Of a stretch of 64,000 nucleotides of DNA, positions 24,044 through 35,945 are shown in pieces. The notes under the pieces are model-generated. The model saw only the letters and a list, made by a program, of their open reading frames with translations. It was not told the DNA's origin and did no database searches. Made by a program: the position numbers and the translations under genes. This stretch comes from Apricaphanius iberus (taxonomy: Eukaryota > Chordata > Actinopteri > Cyprinodontiformes > Aphaniidae). Within the stretch, counting starts at the first letter, position 1, and each line of letters starts with the position of its first letter. The stretch is taken from the NCBI GenBank assembly GCA_028564705.1, contig JAPXFQ010000899.1:4836001-4900000 (forward strand), written 5' to 3'.

Positions 24044-25111
24044 TAGGGCTGCAGGATATGAGAGAAAACCTAATGGCGGTTTCTCTGACAAATATTGCGA
24101 TTGCGATTTGATTTTCGATTTTTGTGTTTGATACTTTTAAGTGCATAAAACTAAAATTATGAATTAAATATTTTGTTACTTTTACGACACAAAGGGTTAA
24201 ATAAACGACATACATAGTGATTGAGGTGATGAGATTGTTTGATGTTTCGTGATCATTAAATACCTGAAATTAAATACCAAAGAATAAGAAGACATAATGG
24301 AAAGTAACGTAACTGCTTGGTCATTTCTTTTAAAATTTCTTAAATGTTAAACACTGAAAAATAGAAAATGAATTCTTATTAGATTTAGATTTACAATTAG
24401 AAAACAAAATAATTCTGTTGTCCACTGCCATTTACTAAACATTAAACTTTTATATTGCACACATTTTGAAATAATTGACAATAACAATTGAAAAACGACA
24501 CCTTATCCAGCCTTCTGCAAGATAAGAAAGTGCAGAATCAGAAAGAGTTTTAATGCTTGGTTGCTTACTTTTTCCATGGCTAGTCGTGGCTTCATCTTCA
24601 TCCACACTTTTTGTGCATGCATCATATTGCTGTCGGTGGTGATTTTTAAGATACTGGTATAGATTGGTAGTTTTTCCTCTGGATCTGGCCAAGGCACGTC
24701 GTCATACTTTACATTTAGCACTCTTTTGCTCCACGTCGTTTTTCGTGAATCCAAAATAAGTCTAAACAGCTGAAGTACCTCCCTTCTTGTTAACCAATTG
24801 CTCCCCGGCTTCCTCTCCCTTCGGCAATTTCTACGCAGTTACAAGCTTTTTCTATTGGCACAGTTCAAGGTACACGTTGTGTCTTAGCTGCTTTGCTGCT
24901 GACAGAAAACCGGTGCACTGCATACAAACTTTTTTCCATAGCCATTTCTGATTGGCCAGCAAGCCAGGAATGCGAGATTCTACCATTTTTAATGGCTAAT
25001 AGGTTTGTCACCCAAATGTCAGGGGCGGGGGTAAGAACCCTCAGCCTCCTGAGTTATTGTGGGAGTTGAAACCTCAATATTGATGCGATAGAGGTTAATC
25101 GTGCAGCCCTA
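24044..25111 (-). mobile_element. hAT transposon derivative with TIRs and 8-bp TSD
   Basis: The left end reads TAGGGCTGCAGGAT; the right end read inward is TAGGGCTGCACGATTAACC. Flanking 8-mers are ctatgatt (24036-24043) and ccatgatt (25112-25119), 7 of 8 matching, as expected for hAT. Inside lies a minus-strand BED-finger fragment but no catalytic domain, so this is an internally deleted copy of 1068 bp. Confidence 0.85.
24450..24754 (-). pseudogene. BED zinc-finger remnant of a hAT transposase
   Basis: Two overlapping minus-strand frames share the homology. One gives RVLNVKYDDVPWPD and the other gives GKTTNLYQYLKNHHRQQYDA, the usual BED-finger end where a Thr-Asn-Leu segment precedes the H-X3-5-H ligands (NHHRQQY). 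The paired cysteines are not in the same frame, so a frameshift has split the finger. The frame ends within about 45 codons after the BED part, with no RNase-H-like core. It sits inside the hAT TIRs, on the strand expected for an element-encoded gene. Confidence 0.65.
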
Positions 25112-25409
25112 CCATGATTTTGATATTATACAGCTATGAAAACAAAGTACGCTCCAAACATGCAGGTTTTTAATTTTTATCCCCAAGTTGAAGAACCAGA
25201 TTCTTTGTCCGTGTACACTTCTTGTAACAAATCTATTTTTTTCTTCTTTTTTTTGTATTTGTTTTGCCATGGTAGATTAAAAAATGGTTCAAAATCTCAC
25301 TCATTTCAGAATGTGAAACTCCTATAATATAGTTATCCTTCTTTGCAAGTGAAGAATTTGGATCTCATTTTTTTTTTGAGCTGACTTTTATCCCTGACAT
25401 TAAAAACAT

Positions 25410-25715
25410 TTCTAAATTAGGTTTTTATCATCTAAACAACATTGCCAGAATCCACCCCGTTCTCTCTCTGGCCAACATGGAAACAATAATGCATGCTTTT
25501 ATCACCTGCAGAATTGATTACTTTAATGCCCTGCTTTCTGGTCTTCCCAAAAAAAGAGTATCTCAGGTTTACAACTTCTACAAAATTCAGCACCACGTGT
25601 CCTGACGAAGACCAGGAGGTAGAAGCACATTTACCTTTCATAAATTCATTGTGTTGGCTACCCTTATATTTTAGAATCGATTTTAAAGTTCTCTTAATTA
25701 TTTTTCTTGGGCCCG
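25410..25715 (+). pseudogene. LINE (L2/Rex1-type) reverse-transcriptase C-terminal fragment
   Basis: The + frame reads FYHLNNIARIHPVLSLAN, then AFITCRIDYFNALLSGLPKK, the conserved segment after the reverse-transcriptase palm in L2/Rex1-type LINEs. A frameshift follows, and IDFKVLLIIFLG at about 25677-25712 resumes the homology before it stops abruptly at the GC-rich block. It is 5'- and 3'-truncated. Confidence 0.75.
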
Positions 25716-26330
25716 CTGTGTCCACACTGAACGCGATAGGAGCGACTATCAAGCGCGACACACGCCTAGCTGTTCGCGTGTACATTCGCACCTTGAAGCG
25801 TGTACAACGCAAACTGGTCGAGCTTAAAATATGGTATTTTTACGCGCGAACTGGCCTTCAGCGGAGCTGGGGCCAGAGTGCATCTGCGGTGGATTATGGT
25901 CTCCGATCTGACGGAGGACAGAGTGAATAATGTGTTCGGCCTGGCCTCCGGTAGAGCTGGGACTGCTGCACTGGGGGTTTGGTGAGCTACAGATACAGTC
26001 GAGCTACGGCGGAGGGATCCATAAACAGCAGCGAGCCTCTCATAAACACCGGTTCCTCGCCGCCTGGAAGATAACTCGCCCAGTTTGTGCCGTGAAGGTC
26101 CAAGCTTCACCTGCCGAAACACCAACTACATTTCTGAGCAGCTGTCCATCTGTCTGCGGTTCGTAAAAGTTTATAATATTTGAGCAGCGTGGGACGTGGT
26201 GCGGGAGCTGCTACCAGGAAACCAGGTGAGGAGGTTGTTTCAAGGCTCACTTCTAGGCCGAGATGTGCTTTTACAGCAACAACGGCTCTTTTAAGAGCCA
26301 CCCACAAACCTCTTAAGAGCATTCCTGTCT
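25716..26330. other. CpG-rich block of unknown origin
   Basis: The start 'gtgtccacactgaacgcg' looks like a DNA-transposon end, but no inverted partner was found. CpG density is clearly above the flanking AT-rich sequence. The overlapping ORFs on both strands are likely by-products of high GC. It abuts the LINE fragment directly. Confidence 0.4.
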
Positions 26331-27057
26331 AAATAGTAAATTTTTTTATTTCGGTCTCTGTATACCAAACTGCTTGTGTCATATAGCTCGGGGTGATTAG
26401 CCACAGTGTTTATCCGTATTTCCTCCATGTCCTGCTGAGGCTGTGACTCCATGACAGTCACAGAATCACTGAAACTCTTTACTTTACTACCTGTGCGGCC
26501 CCATGAGAAGTCAGTAGGTCACGGGACCTCAGATCGCCACTAACATTATTCTTTTGCACTTCGAGGGATTTTGTATATTCCCTGACATAGCATAAACTTA
26601 AAGGCGAATGCAAAACGGACAGAACATAAAACACAGACCTTTTTGAGCCATGTTGTAGTCTTTTTTCCTGCTTCTTGTTGCGTTTACTGACGAAACCACG
26701 CATGATTTTGCTAAGCTCGCATGATTTTGGGCTCTCTCAGTGACAGCTGCTTCCCTGCTGCTACATGCTGCTGACGCCCCCCGTGGAAAGGGCCAAGCAA
26801 CAGAATACGCGAATAAAACGTGGTGCTCCTGTAACATGCTGCTGACACGTCCAGTGGAAAGCCAGGTTAAGCCAAGATACACAGTCATGGCAAGGTATCT
26901 TTTCACTTTTATGGCATTCACCTCTGGAAGAGGCTGCTGGGGGACCTCAGGGTCGTAGAGAACATTCATGTTTTTAAGAACAGACTAAAGACTCACGTTT
27001 TTGGCCTTATTTTAACTGATTATCACTTGATTATATTTCATCAATGTTGTATTATCT
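26331..27057. other. Intergenic, partly duplicated short segment
   Basis: 'catgctgctgac' followed 7-8 bases later by 'gtggaaag' occurs at about 26765 and 26835, a 70-bp offset repeat. ORFs on both strands here have no recognisable family. Confidence 0.3.
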
Positions 27058-27340
27058 TGCACTGCCTGGCCAAAAAATTAATTCACCACCAAAAAGACCC
27101 AAAAAACAACGGTCCCACACTAATATTTTCATGGACTAACTTTAGCTTTTATTACGGGGTATATTCTCTGTTGTATTGTTCCAATAAGCTTTTGCAATTT
27201 CGTAAGATTTATTTTCATTCAGTGTTGCATTCATTTTTTACCAAGATCTTACATTGATGATGGCAGAGTCTGACTGCTGTGCAAAACCTCTCCAGCACAT
27301 GACAAATATTCTCAAGGGGGTTAAGGTCTGGACAGTTAAA
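27058..27340 (-). mobile_element. Tc1-like terminal fragment
   Basis: It begins 'cactgcctggccaaaaaatt', a Tc1-like inverted-repeat end. It continues to 'ttttaccaagatcttacatt', 'ttgatgatggcagagtctga' and 'attctcaagggggttaaggt', the reverse complement of the end of a Tc1 transposase. The opposite end is missing. Confidence 0.7.
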
Positions 27341-28483
27341 TACTACACAATCTATACATGTTTTTTTCTTCTTTACATGATTCAGTTAAATACAATTTAA
27401 GCAATTATCAACAATACTGAATTTACATAATTTCCTTGCAGTGCTGTAAAGTAATGGAATTGATTTACTGAAATATTACAATCATGTTTAGTTAACATTG
27501 AAAATGAAGTCATATTTGTTATTTACACGGAAACTTTGAGTCATTTTTTAGCAAAGTGGGTAGTGCAGGTGCTTGTACAGAGGTCCAGGTCTTGTCCTGG
27601 GTTTGAGTCTCTGCCCCTGCTGTATGTTTCCGTGCCTCCATGTACAATCCACTGTCAGATAAAGGCTATTGTGGCCACAAAACCTTGAAAAAATACCAGG
27701 ATTGTGAGGTTTCACTATTCTCATTTTGGATATTGTTTCTAGCCCCATATTGAAAATATAATGAAGTTTTTTCCCAACTTTATTTTTTGTTGTTGTTGTT
27801 AATAATCAAACCGATGAATACGGCGACTGGTGGCCAGTAACAGCTGGGGTTGAACTCTCTGCTCCTCTTAACCATTTCATCTTCATCCTTTTCCTCTCTG
27901 ACCTCTCTCTCACTTTGTTTCTGCCTGCTTCTTGTCTGCCTTTTCCTCCCTCTTCATCTATGTCTTCCTCACTCCTGGCCACATCCTCTTATAAACTCTA
28001 ATACATTTTTTTTAAATGAAATAGTGAATTTGATATAAAAAACAGACACATATGTTCACCTGGAATGGAAATAAGCACCACCCCTAATACAAACACACAC
28101 GCATAATCTCTTTTCCTTCATAGACCTCTCAACTTCACTTACAGGATTCCTCTTGAAAAAGGTGTCAATCTTTTCCTGCCTCTTTCTTTTTCTAGAGCTT
28201 AATGTTTCTGCGTGACAAAAATACAGTGGTAAGCTTGATAGTGACATGGGTCTGACAGGACTGTGACAGCTAAATATTGCTTACCTCGAAAAAGGGAGAT
28301 ATCAAGAAAAACAAACCAAAAACAGGAGATACAAAGTGGAACTCTTGTGGAACTCTGGTGGAACTGCAACCAAGTTTTGTTACAATGGGACTGAATGGAG
28401 AGTGGGACGGCTTTCATAGAACTGCTTTGGTGACACTGTATAGTTTCCTGGATATAGGGGGCATTACACACCTAAATTCAATT
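27341..28483. other. Intergenic, nothing recognised
   Basis: AT-rich, with a pyrimidine-rich patch at about 27870-27970. No gene-like exon and no terminus found. Confidence 0.3.
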
Positions 28484-28705
28484 AAATTCACTTTTATTTA
28501 TATAGCGCCAATTCACAACAAATGTCATCTCAAGGCACTTTACAACAAAAGTAATTTCAATACAATTATACAAATATTCCAATCAGTTAAAAGTTTTCTA
28601 TGGATGGAATCCCAGCAGATTGCGATGAGTCATCAACGTGAGGTTGTGCCCGGATCATGCAGACACCAACCACAGCTATTCCTCAGCAATCCCTCATACT
28701 GAGCA
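28484..28705 (-). repeat. 3' end of a teleost retroposon, minus orientation
   Basis: 'ttttatttatatagcgccaa' and 'catctcaaggcactttacaa' are the reverse complement of the typical fish 3' tail. The AATT-rich tract at 28480-28495 is the tail itself. A copy of the same family in the opposite orientation is at 54895-55130. Confidence 0.75.
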
Positions 28706-31029
28706 AGCATGTAACGACAGTGGAGAAGATGTCCTCCCCCATACACTGGGATCTGCGCCCGTGTATTTTAGACCCGCTTTTTATTGTTATATGTTGTGAA
28801 GCCGTCAATGCTTTTCATTGGGCATTATTTTATTCGATTTCAACAGTATTTCGATGGATATTTCCAGAAATTAATGGTAAAAACTACACACTGTCTATTT
28901 TAGACTGTTCGTATAGTTGTAGGATCTTTTTTGGATTATGGAAAATAAACAAATTTTCTAGATTCGGAAAAAGGAGAATAATAAGACTGAATGAAAAACT
29001 GCTTGAATTTCAACCCATGATTAGTGAATGTGAGCCACTCATAAATTAATCCAACTGTCGTGCAAGGAAACATTTTTCTTTCCCAAAAACAGTTTCCTTC
29101 TTGTTAACTTAAATATTGCAACCCACTTCCCAGACAGGCAGCACAAAGTGTGATTTGAATTCTGTTAGTTACTTAAATGCTCCCATCTGCCCTATTGCTC
29201 AGCCCTCCTGTCTCAGTATGAGTGTAAGAGGTATTTAAGTGTTTGTTCTCTTGTGCTAAGTGGAATATAGCTGCTATATTTTTGTTCACATTGAGTTGTC
29301 CTAACAAAGCACCCCTGTTCCCCTCATCCCATATCGGCTTTTCAGCAGAGAGACTTTTAGTACATGTAGTTCTAATCCAGGCGACATCTCGCTCTATGAC
29401 TGCTTTCAGAATTGTCACAAGCAGCTAAGAGTTTGCAGGATAGACCAACTCTGACACAATTTCTTGGTTTGCTGTTCAGAATTCATGTCACTCTTTGCTT
29501 CTTCACTCTTTTATCTCTTGTTACCCACGCTCTCTGTTTTTTTCCCCATTCTTCATGCCTTCCGATGTCTCCACATCCACTGGAAAAGAGCCAGAGCCAT
29601 TAGCCTGCTGTCAGTCTGAGAGAGGAGGAGGATCCATCCTGTTAGCTGATGCAAAAATGAACAACACCACTTGGCCGTTCAATTCACAATACAGGGGGAC
29701 CTTCGGGGGCGGAAGGCAATGCAGCACACGCAGGCAATAAAAGAGTGTCTGCGTGCATGCAGATGGACACCACACAACACCACCTGACACACTGACACAG
29801 CACTGCTGCACTGGTGCAGTTCTGGCCTGATTCAGGGCTAATGAATATTTACCAGCTGGTCATACCATGTCTGAATCTGCTGTGGCTCACAGGAGAGGTG
29901 TTAAACCTCTGGTGGCTAAGAGTTGTAAATCAATCTTTAACGCCAGCAGCTGTCAGGGTGAAGAGTTTACTCTCCATGCTGATGCAGGCTCACATACAGC
30001 CATCCTCTGAGCTAACATTTACGCACGTGCCAAGAATGAGGTACCTGATACTGTAGATGATTCATCTTTTATCTCCACTTGGCTTTGACATGTTGATCAC
30101 ATAGGAGTGGGAAAGAAAATTGACCATATGTGCCAAAGGTTCATAAAAATTCTGGATATCATTTAGATAAATGTGAATAATTTCTTCACATACTCAACTC
30201 CTCGGCTCTTTCAGCAGTGATGTTTTCTCTCAGGAGCTGCGGTGCTGTCAGGCTACAACCGTACTATAGCAATACAGAATTGACATTTCTTTGTCACAGA
30301 AAGGGTACATAAAGGGAATAGTCCTCAGGGTTATTTTCCTCCTGCAAATATACAGCAGTATGAGACTTTACATTTTCTTCAACCATGGAAGCACTTTTCC
30401 CAAAATATTAAATATTTATCACAATATGTTTAACACCTTAAGTTTAATGAGAATTGAACAAACATCATCGGTTATAAATAAATATAATCTCCTGGGAAAA
30501 AGATAAAAATCTAAATATATGATTAAATACTAAGTTAAATATTGCTTTGTCATATGCATATGTAAAAAGCACAAACTTTTTAAATGTTAATGCTAACCAG
30601 TTAGAAGTGTTTCATTTTAATTTTGAATTTCTATTTTTTTTTCTTTACATCAAGACTTGTTCTGTTGAAAATTAAAATTCAGCATAAAGATGCAACTCAA
30701 TCCAATAGATTACTGAATACCTTGTTTAAATGACACTGGTTTGTTATATCAAATTGAAAACACAGGGATGTAGGGTGACATCAGGAAAATTGGGCCATAG
30801 CATAGGATTACCACTTATGTTTTGAGGCTGCTAGAATTTTAATTTTATACAGACAATGTCCGCAAAAGACTTCCAATTGTTGGCAAGAGTGTTCTGGAAT
30901 AAAAACAATTGATTTGACTGGACTATAGTTACCAAAGAATGGCCCATTTACCTGATGTCATCCTATTTCAATATATATTACTGTTAAACTTGATTAATTA
31001 AAGCTGAAGACCCAGGGCATCCGCTGGCA
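28706..31029. other. Intergenic, no gene or clear repeat
   Basis: No coding exon recognised; the longest ORFs lack any family motif. Composition from about 29560 to 30050 is more balanced than the neighbours and could hold regulatory DNA. Confidence 0.3.
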
Positions 31030-31093
31030 GGTCAAATTCAAAGGTTTGGGGGCCAATTTTGGCCCGTGGGCCCCACTTTGGGCACCCCTGCTA
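31030..31093. mobile_element. hAT-type terminal fragment
   Basis: 'ttttggcccgtgggcccca' followed by 'ctttgggcacccctg' is, in reverse complement, the CAGGGGTG(C)CCAAAG end shared by many vertebrate hAT elements. The other end is not seen. Confidence 0.55.
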
Positions 31094-33582
31094 TCAGGCA
31101 TTTCTTCACTGAGTTTAGTTGCCTCTCTGAGTTTTTCATTCTGAAGTTGATTTAGGGCTCAGAAGCCTGGATATGGCAAACTGTTTAGCAGACGTTTGCT
31201 CCGACATCCCTGTGATCGCTCTCTGCCATGATGGTACCTGTAAACAGGAAGATATGGAGCGGTCTGTGTGCGCTGCCTGATCTTTATGGGTTCTCATTAT
31301 GTGTATGCACATTGACAGCCAAGCAACGTATGAACTCAAATTCTGGTAGCTGAAGATTTTTTTGCAGATTTGTGTGAATTGCATAAGAGTCTAAAGAGGA
31401 ACTTAAGAAAAATAACAAATGTTTTGGAGTATCACCCATATATCATAGTATAAAACCAAAATATAATTTGAAAGCTTTAGAAAACTCATAAATAAATAAA
31501 TTATCTGGACCACAGCTTTAAGCCATTTATTGGTGGGTGACAAGGTAGATAAGCTTATCTTGGAACCTCCCTCAACCTTCTGAATGGGCTTCTATTTAAA
31601 ATATAGTGAAAGATGTGGGTATCCCTGCTGCTTGTGATTTTTTTTTACCACAGTTTTTCCTTCTGCAGAACTTTCCATTAATATGCTCAACCCGACTCAG
31701 TGAACATCCAGTTCCTTTTTTTTCCATCTTTTTGTGAATCAAGTCAAGTTTAAGCTGATAAATTGGTCTTATATAGTAAGTATTTACATTTTCAGAGAAA
31801 CTGTATACTGGGTTTTCATCACTTGTAAGCCATAATCAACGAAAGGAACATAAATTGAATCTTGAAATCTCTGTAATGAATCATAATTTTTCTTCTGAAA
31901 TTAACTTTTTGATGATGTAAGGCACATGATTAACTGATGTTGTGATTAAACAGTAAGTCTGTGGTTCATTCTTGCCCTTTCTCTGATCAGAAACCTCACA
32001 GGTTCACAGCTGAATAAGGAAGTCAGTGCCAGAACATCTGTCAATAGAATAAGGCTCTGAATGCTAATGAGGTAAATTGCTGACAATCCCTGTTGCGGTT
32101 CAGCAGCAAATTTCATTCCATGTTAACGCACCTTGCCATTATTCCTTGAATCAATACAGCAGCAGGGATGGAGCCACTCACTGACTTCAGCATAAATGTG
32201 TCATCTGTTGTGAGCTGCGTCGCAGTGAGGTGACTGTACCCTTGTCCTGCCATGTCAGCGTCAGATGCCTTGATCACATCCATCCTACACACACGTGTCT
32301 GCAGTTCTTTTGGGATTCTAAGCTTTGTCGATAACTTCTCCAGCAGTGTGAGTGCATTTTGTCAAATTACAACGGGGCCTCTCAGTCAAGGGAAGTATAT
32401 GTCGAGTCAGATGTAGTCATGCAAGCTTGAATCAAGTCAGACTCAAACAGTGGCAGATTGACAGGGCGTGACTTGGACAGAACACATTTAGGGACACATT
32501 TCATTTTGCATGGTCGATTATTCACTGCTTCTTGGGCAAGTTGCATACGGCTCAAAATTGCACCACAGGAAAGCATGTGCCTTACTGAGTACCATTTATA
32601 TGTTCTGTTGCTGTCAAACTGTCTGTTTCACATGTCAAACTTTCTGCCACCGTTTATCTGATTCCATCCATCATTACCAACTACCTCACATCAGGGGATT
32701 TAGAGCTCTTTGACAGAGCCTGAAAATATGGCTTTAGATATACAAGTTCAAATTTCAGGCACTGCAGAAATGCATAACAAACCAAACTTGCTCACGTATC
32801 CTTTCATTCTCCTTTCCCTCCTAGCACTGACACAACATGGTTTTCTGATCACATTCCCTGATTTGATGTTTTTGTGTGATGCTACAGTACAACCAATTTA
32901 TGGATTGTAGCAAATAATCAGGTTAACTCTGAGTCCTTTTTATTTTCTTGTTTTTTTCTGCTAAATAAGACCTCAAGCAATGTCATTATTATTATAATGG
33001 GAAACAAACCAAAAGAGAAACTAGGTGTCCCTTAAACCCTATGTTTATCCAGAACTAAATAAAAGTGAAACACCTATTATAATAATCTTGTAAAATAATA
33101 GTAATTATAATGTGGTGTTCTTAATTCAGATTTGTATAGCTACTCCTAATAAATTAAGCAGTCATTCATGCTGACAAGTACAGAGGAAGACAAAGTTCTA
33201 CTACTCATTGTGTCCTGCAGCAAGTGAACAATTTTAAAGAGAAAGAAAATATTTTTATATAAATACAGTTTTGGTATTTTTATTTAATGTTCTCAGTGAT
33301 GACGCTTTTAACTTAAAAGTTCATGTCCCAATACTTGTTCTGATAAAAAAAATTCCTAAATTGCTTCTAACATTCAGTTTCAGCAGCTTTTAATTTGATC
33401 ACAGTCAAACTCAATTTTTTAAATACTATTCTAGTTTTTATAATAACGTAAGTTTTACTTTTTTCAGCAAGAGCAAAATTGTTGACTTATAAAAATTGTA
33501 AGTGTAAATATGTTGATTAACAAACTGAAATAAGAAGATGGGAATAAGTAGTAAACTGCACTGAATAACTTTTTGAATTTGC
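31094..33582. other. Intergenic, no gene
   Basis: The segment at about 31990-32300 is repeat-free and less AT-rich than its surroundings; the rest is AT-rich. No splice-supported coding sequence. Confidence 0.3.
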
Positions 33583-34225
33583 TGGCTGTCAGGATGTTAG
33601 GGATTTGTGTCTTGAGTTTCCTCGTGCGTTGTGTTTTTTCCTTCCATCAAATTTTCTGCTCTTTTTCTCTTTTACCCTCAGGCGTTTCTCTTGTTTTTGG
33701 TCATTCCTTAATAATTTACTTAGGTCTTACTGTATATCAGTTACTCTTTGATTAGTCTCTCTTATTAAAGTTGGGTTCTGTAGTCACTTCTACTTTTATT
33801 TCACTGTGTTGGTCTCCTGATAGTCATTTCCGTATCCCATTTGTTGGTCCTGCTTTACCTTATTTCATTATTAAGATTATTGTTATCTAATTTAAGTTCT
33901 CTCTAGAGTTTCCAGTGTTTCTTTCAGATACACTTTACTCTTTGCTTCTCCTTCCTGCTTCCCTTGTGCCTATTTAGATTCCTCGTTTTTAGTTACCTCT
34001 CTGTTTTCCTTCATGCAGATAAGATTAGCTTTTGTTAAATCTTTTTTTTTTGTCTTGTGCTTGCACCTTGTTTTTCTTTTCAGGTCTGTTATATCCTCCC
34101 TACCATTCTGCCTCTCTGCTCAGCTGCTTCTCATCTCTTCGCTCTTCCCATCTCACCTGCATCTACTTTCCACTAATTAGCCCTCTTGGGTCCTCCATAA
34201 ACTAACCAAACATGACACTGACAGT
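33583..34225. repeat. Pyrimidine-rich block with similar ends
   Basis: The left end is 'ggctgtcaggatgttaggg'. The right end read inward is 'ctgtcagtgtcatgtttgg', a partial inverted match. The interior is strongly C/T-biased on the + strand, like several fish repeats. Limits and class are uncertain. Confidence 0.3.
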
Positions 34226-35111
34226 TCCAGTATGTGGTTTCTGAAACCTTTATACCTCTAGTGAATGTATCCCAAACCTTTTGGATCTATATATTCTTTT
34301 TGGAAGGGTCTGATTTTAGTCAAATAAAATCCAGCCGTTGATAAAGTTAAAGGGGATATGAAAAATTCTACATATCCTTGTTAATGGTTGTTTTTTTTGC
34401 GATGTACACAAAATTTAAAACCATAACTTGTACAACTTTAATCATAAAAAAAGCTGAAATCGCTTGCTCACCTCTAAACCTTTTTTTTTCTGGCACTCAA
34501 TCATTTCTGGTAGTACTATATCTGAGAGGCACATGTTTGCTTGATAATTGCTGACTTTTTTTTGCAGAAGTACTCCTAATCTTGGATTTAAGAGGAGAAG
34601 ACTCAGACTGGGGCATTCCAAGACTTTAATTTTCTTTTATTGGAGCCATTCTTTTAATCTAGATTTCCGTGCTTCAGCTTTCCAGCAAATGCATCAAGGA
34701 ACCATCTATCATTGGTGATGACTGGTTCAACCTTGGGTTTTGTCTGACCTTAGCTAATTTTCACAAATTTTAGAGACTTCAAGTGTTTTGCAATATTCAC
34801 TACCTAGGACCACGCTACGAATGGAATTAACTAATCACACTTAAGAACAATGCTACAGATTCTGAATTTTAACAGTTTATTGAAGGCGTGAAGGATCAAA
34901 AGGTCTGGGGAGAGATATTGTTGGAGACCCGGAGGAAGACTCAGTGTGGGGGCGCGGTCTTCAGGAAAATCGTCTTTCCGAGCCTGCTCAGAACCCCCCA
35001 GACGGAACCTAGAAGAGAGAAATGTTAGAAGAGGTGATTGAGGACTGAACAAGAGCACAGAACAGGGATGTTGCGTACGATAGATGCTGTGAAAAAGAAA
35101 GGGGAGGGGTT
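34226..35111. other. Intergenic; a GC-richer segment with a minus-strand AATAAA
   Basis: From about 34860 to 35090 the composition changes. The minus strand carries AATAAA at about 34875-34880 ('cagtttattgaag' on +), which could be the 3' end of a minus-strand retroelement or transcript. No coding homology was recognised in the 75-codon minus ORF. Confidence 0.3.
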
Positions 35112-35225
35112 GGAAGGGGCGGGTCGGCGGGACCCAGCGAAGGAAAGGGGGGTCGGCAGGACCCTGAGAAGGAGAGGCGGGTCGGCAGGACCCTGAGAAG
35201 GAGAGGCGGGTCAGCAGGACCAGGC
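35112..35225. repeat. GC-rich 29-bp minisatellite, about four copies
   Basis: The unit 'gaaggagaggcgggtcgg' + 'caggaccctga' is repeated about four times. The two central copies are nearly identical and the outer ones are diverged. It lies just left of the MITE at 35299. Confidence 0.85.
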
Positions 35226-35298
35226 GACCTTTAGAGATGGGAAGGGAGGGCCGAAAACGAACAAGACAGAAGGGAAATGAGAGGTAGGCAGGGTTTAT

Positions 35299-35945
35299 GG
35301 GTGTTTCTCAATGTCAAGGCGCCTTGCTTACGAGGACACTGTCCTTCCTTGGTCAAAGAAAACGGTTTGGAACAGACTTGCCTTACGTGACCGTGGCTGC
35401 CGGCTTACATGCTCTGTTTACGTCCCCCTCCTCATAGTAGCATTGTAGCGTAGTAATATTATTTCAACCATGGAACTGGTAATGTATAACGAAATTTTTT
35501 TTTGTATATGTCAGTTAAATCAAATGTGCAAACGAATTAGTAACTGGTAGCCAATGAAACTGCAACTACTAAGCAACTAACCAACCACATGTAACTGCTT
35601 TGGATCTAAAAAATAATAATAAAGAAAATAAAACAAACATTTTAGATATAAGCCCGATGGTTAAAATTAGTTGACTTACATTTAAAATAGAAATTTACTC
35701 CCGAAGTAGCTGCTGCCGGCTCCTACCGCGCCGTATTCTGGGAAATTTTTGACCGAGAGAAGCCATCAAGGCACGTCTGATGTATCCTTGGTTAATTAGC
35801 TTAACGGCTAACAAATGGAGGACTGATTCCTTGGTAGAACATGAACATTGGAACACGCCTTGGTGGTCCCTGATGACGTATCTCCTAGGCAACCGGGGTG
35901 GGACCAAGGCATCAAGGCGAGGTTCCTGGGCATTGAGAAACACCC
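35299..35945. mobile_element. TIR element (MITE) with GGGTGTTTCTCAATG ends
   Basis: Perfect 15-bp terminal inverted repeats occupy 35299-35313 and 35931-35945, and the 3-bp TAT occurs just outside both ends. The element is 647 bp. A 103-codon minus ORF at 35695-36006 crosses the right end and is not convincing as a transposase. A 3-bp target site suggests PIF/Harbinger or a related superfamily, but the assignment is tentative. Confidence 0.75.

Noticed and set aside
25493..25930. 145-codon + ORF as a possible gene
   Set aside because: The first part is LINE reverse-transcriptase homology in this or neighbouring frames; the rest is read-through into the CpG-rich block.
26598..26969. 123-codon minus ORF opposite a + ORF
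   Set aside because: Both strands stay open because of local composition; no motif recognised.
28657..29049. 130-codon + ORF
   Set aside because: It starts inside a retroposon 3' end and continues into AT-rich DNA; a repeat artefact.
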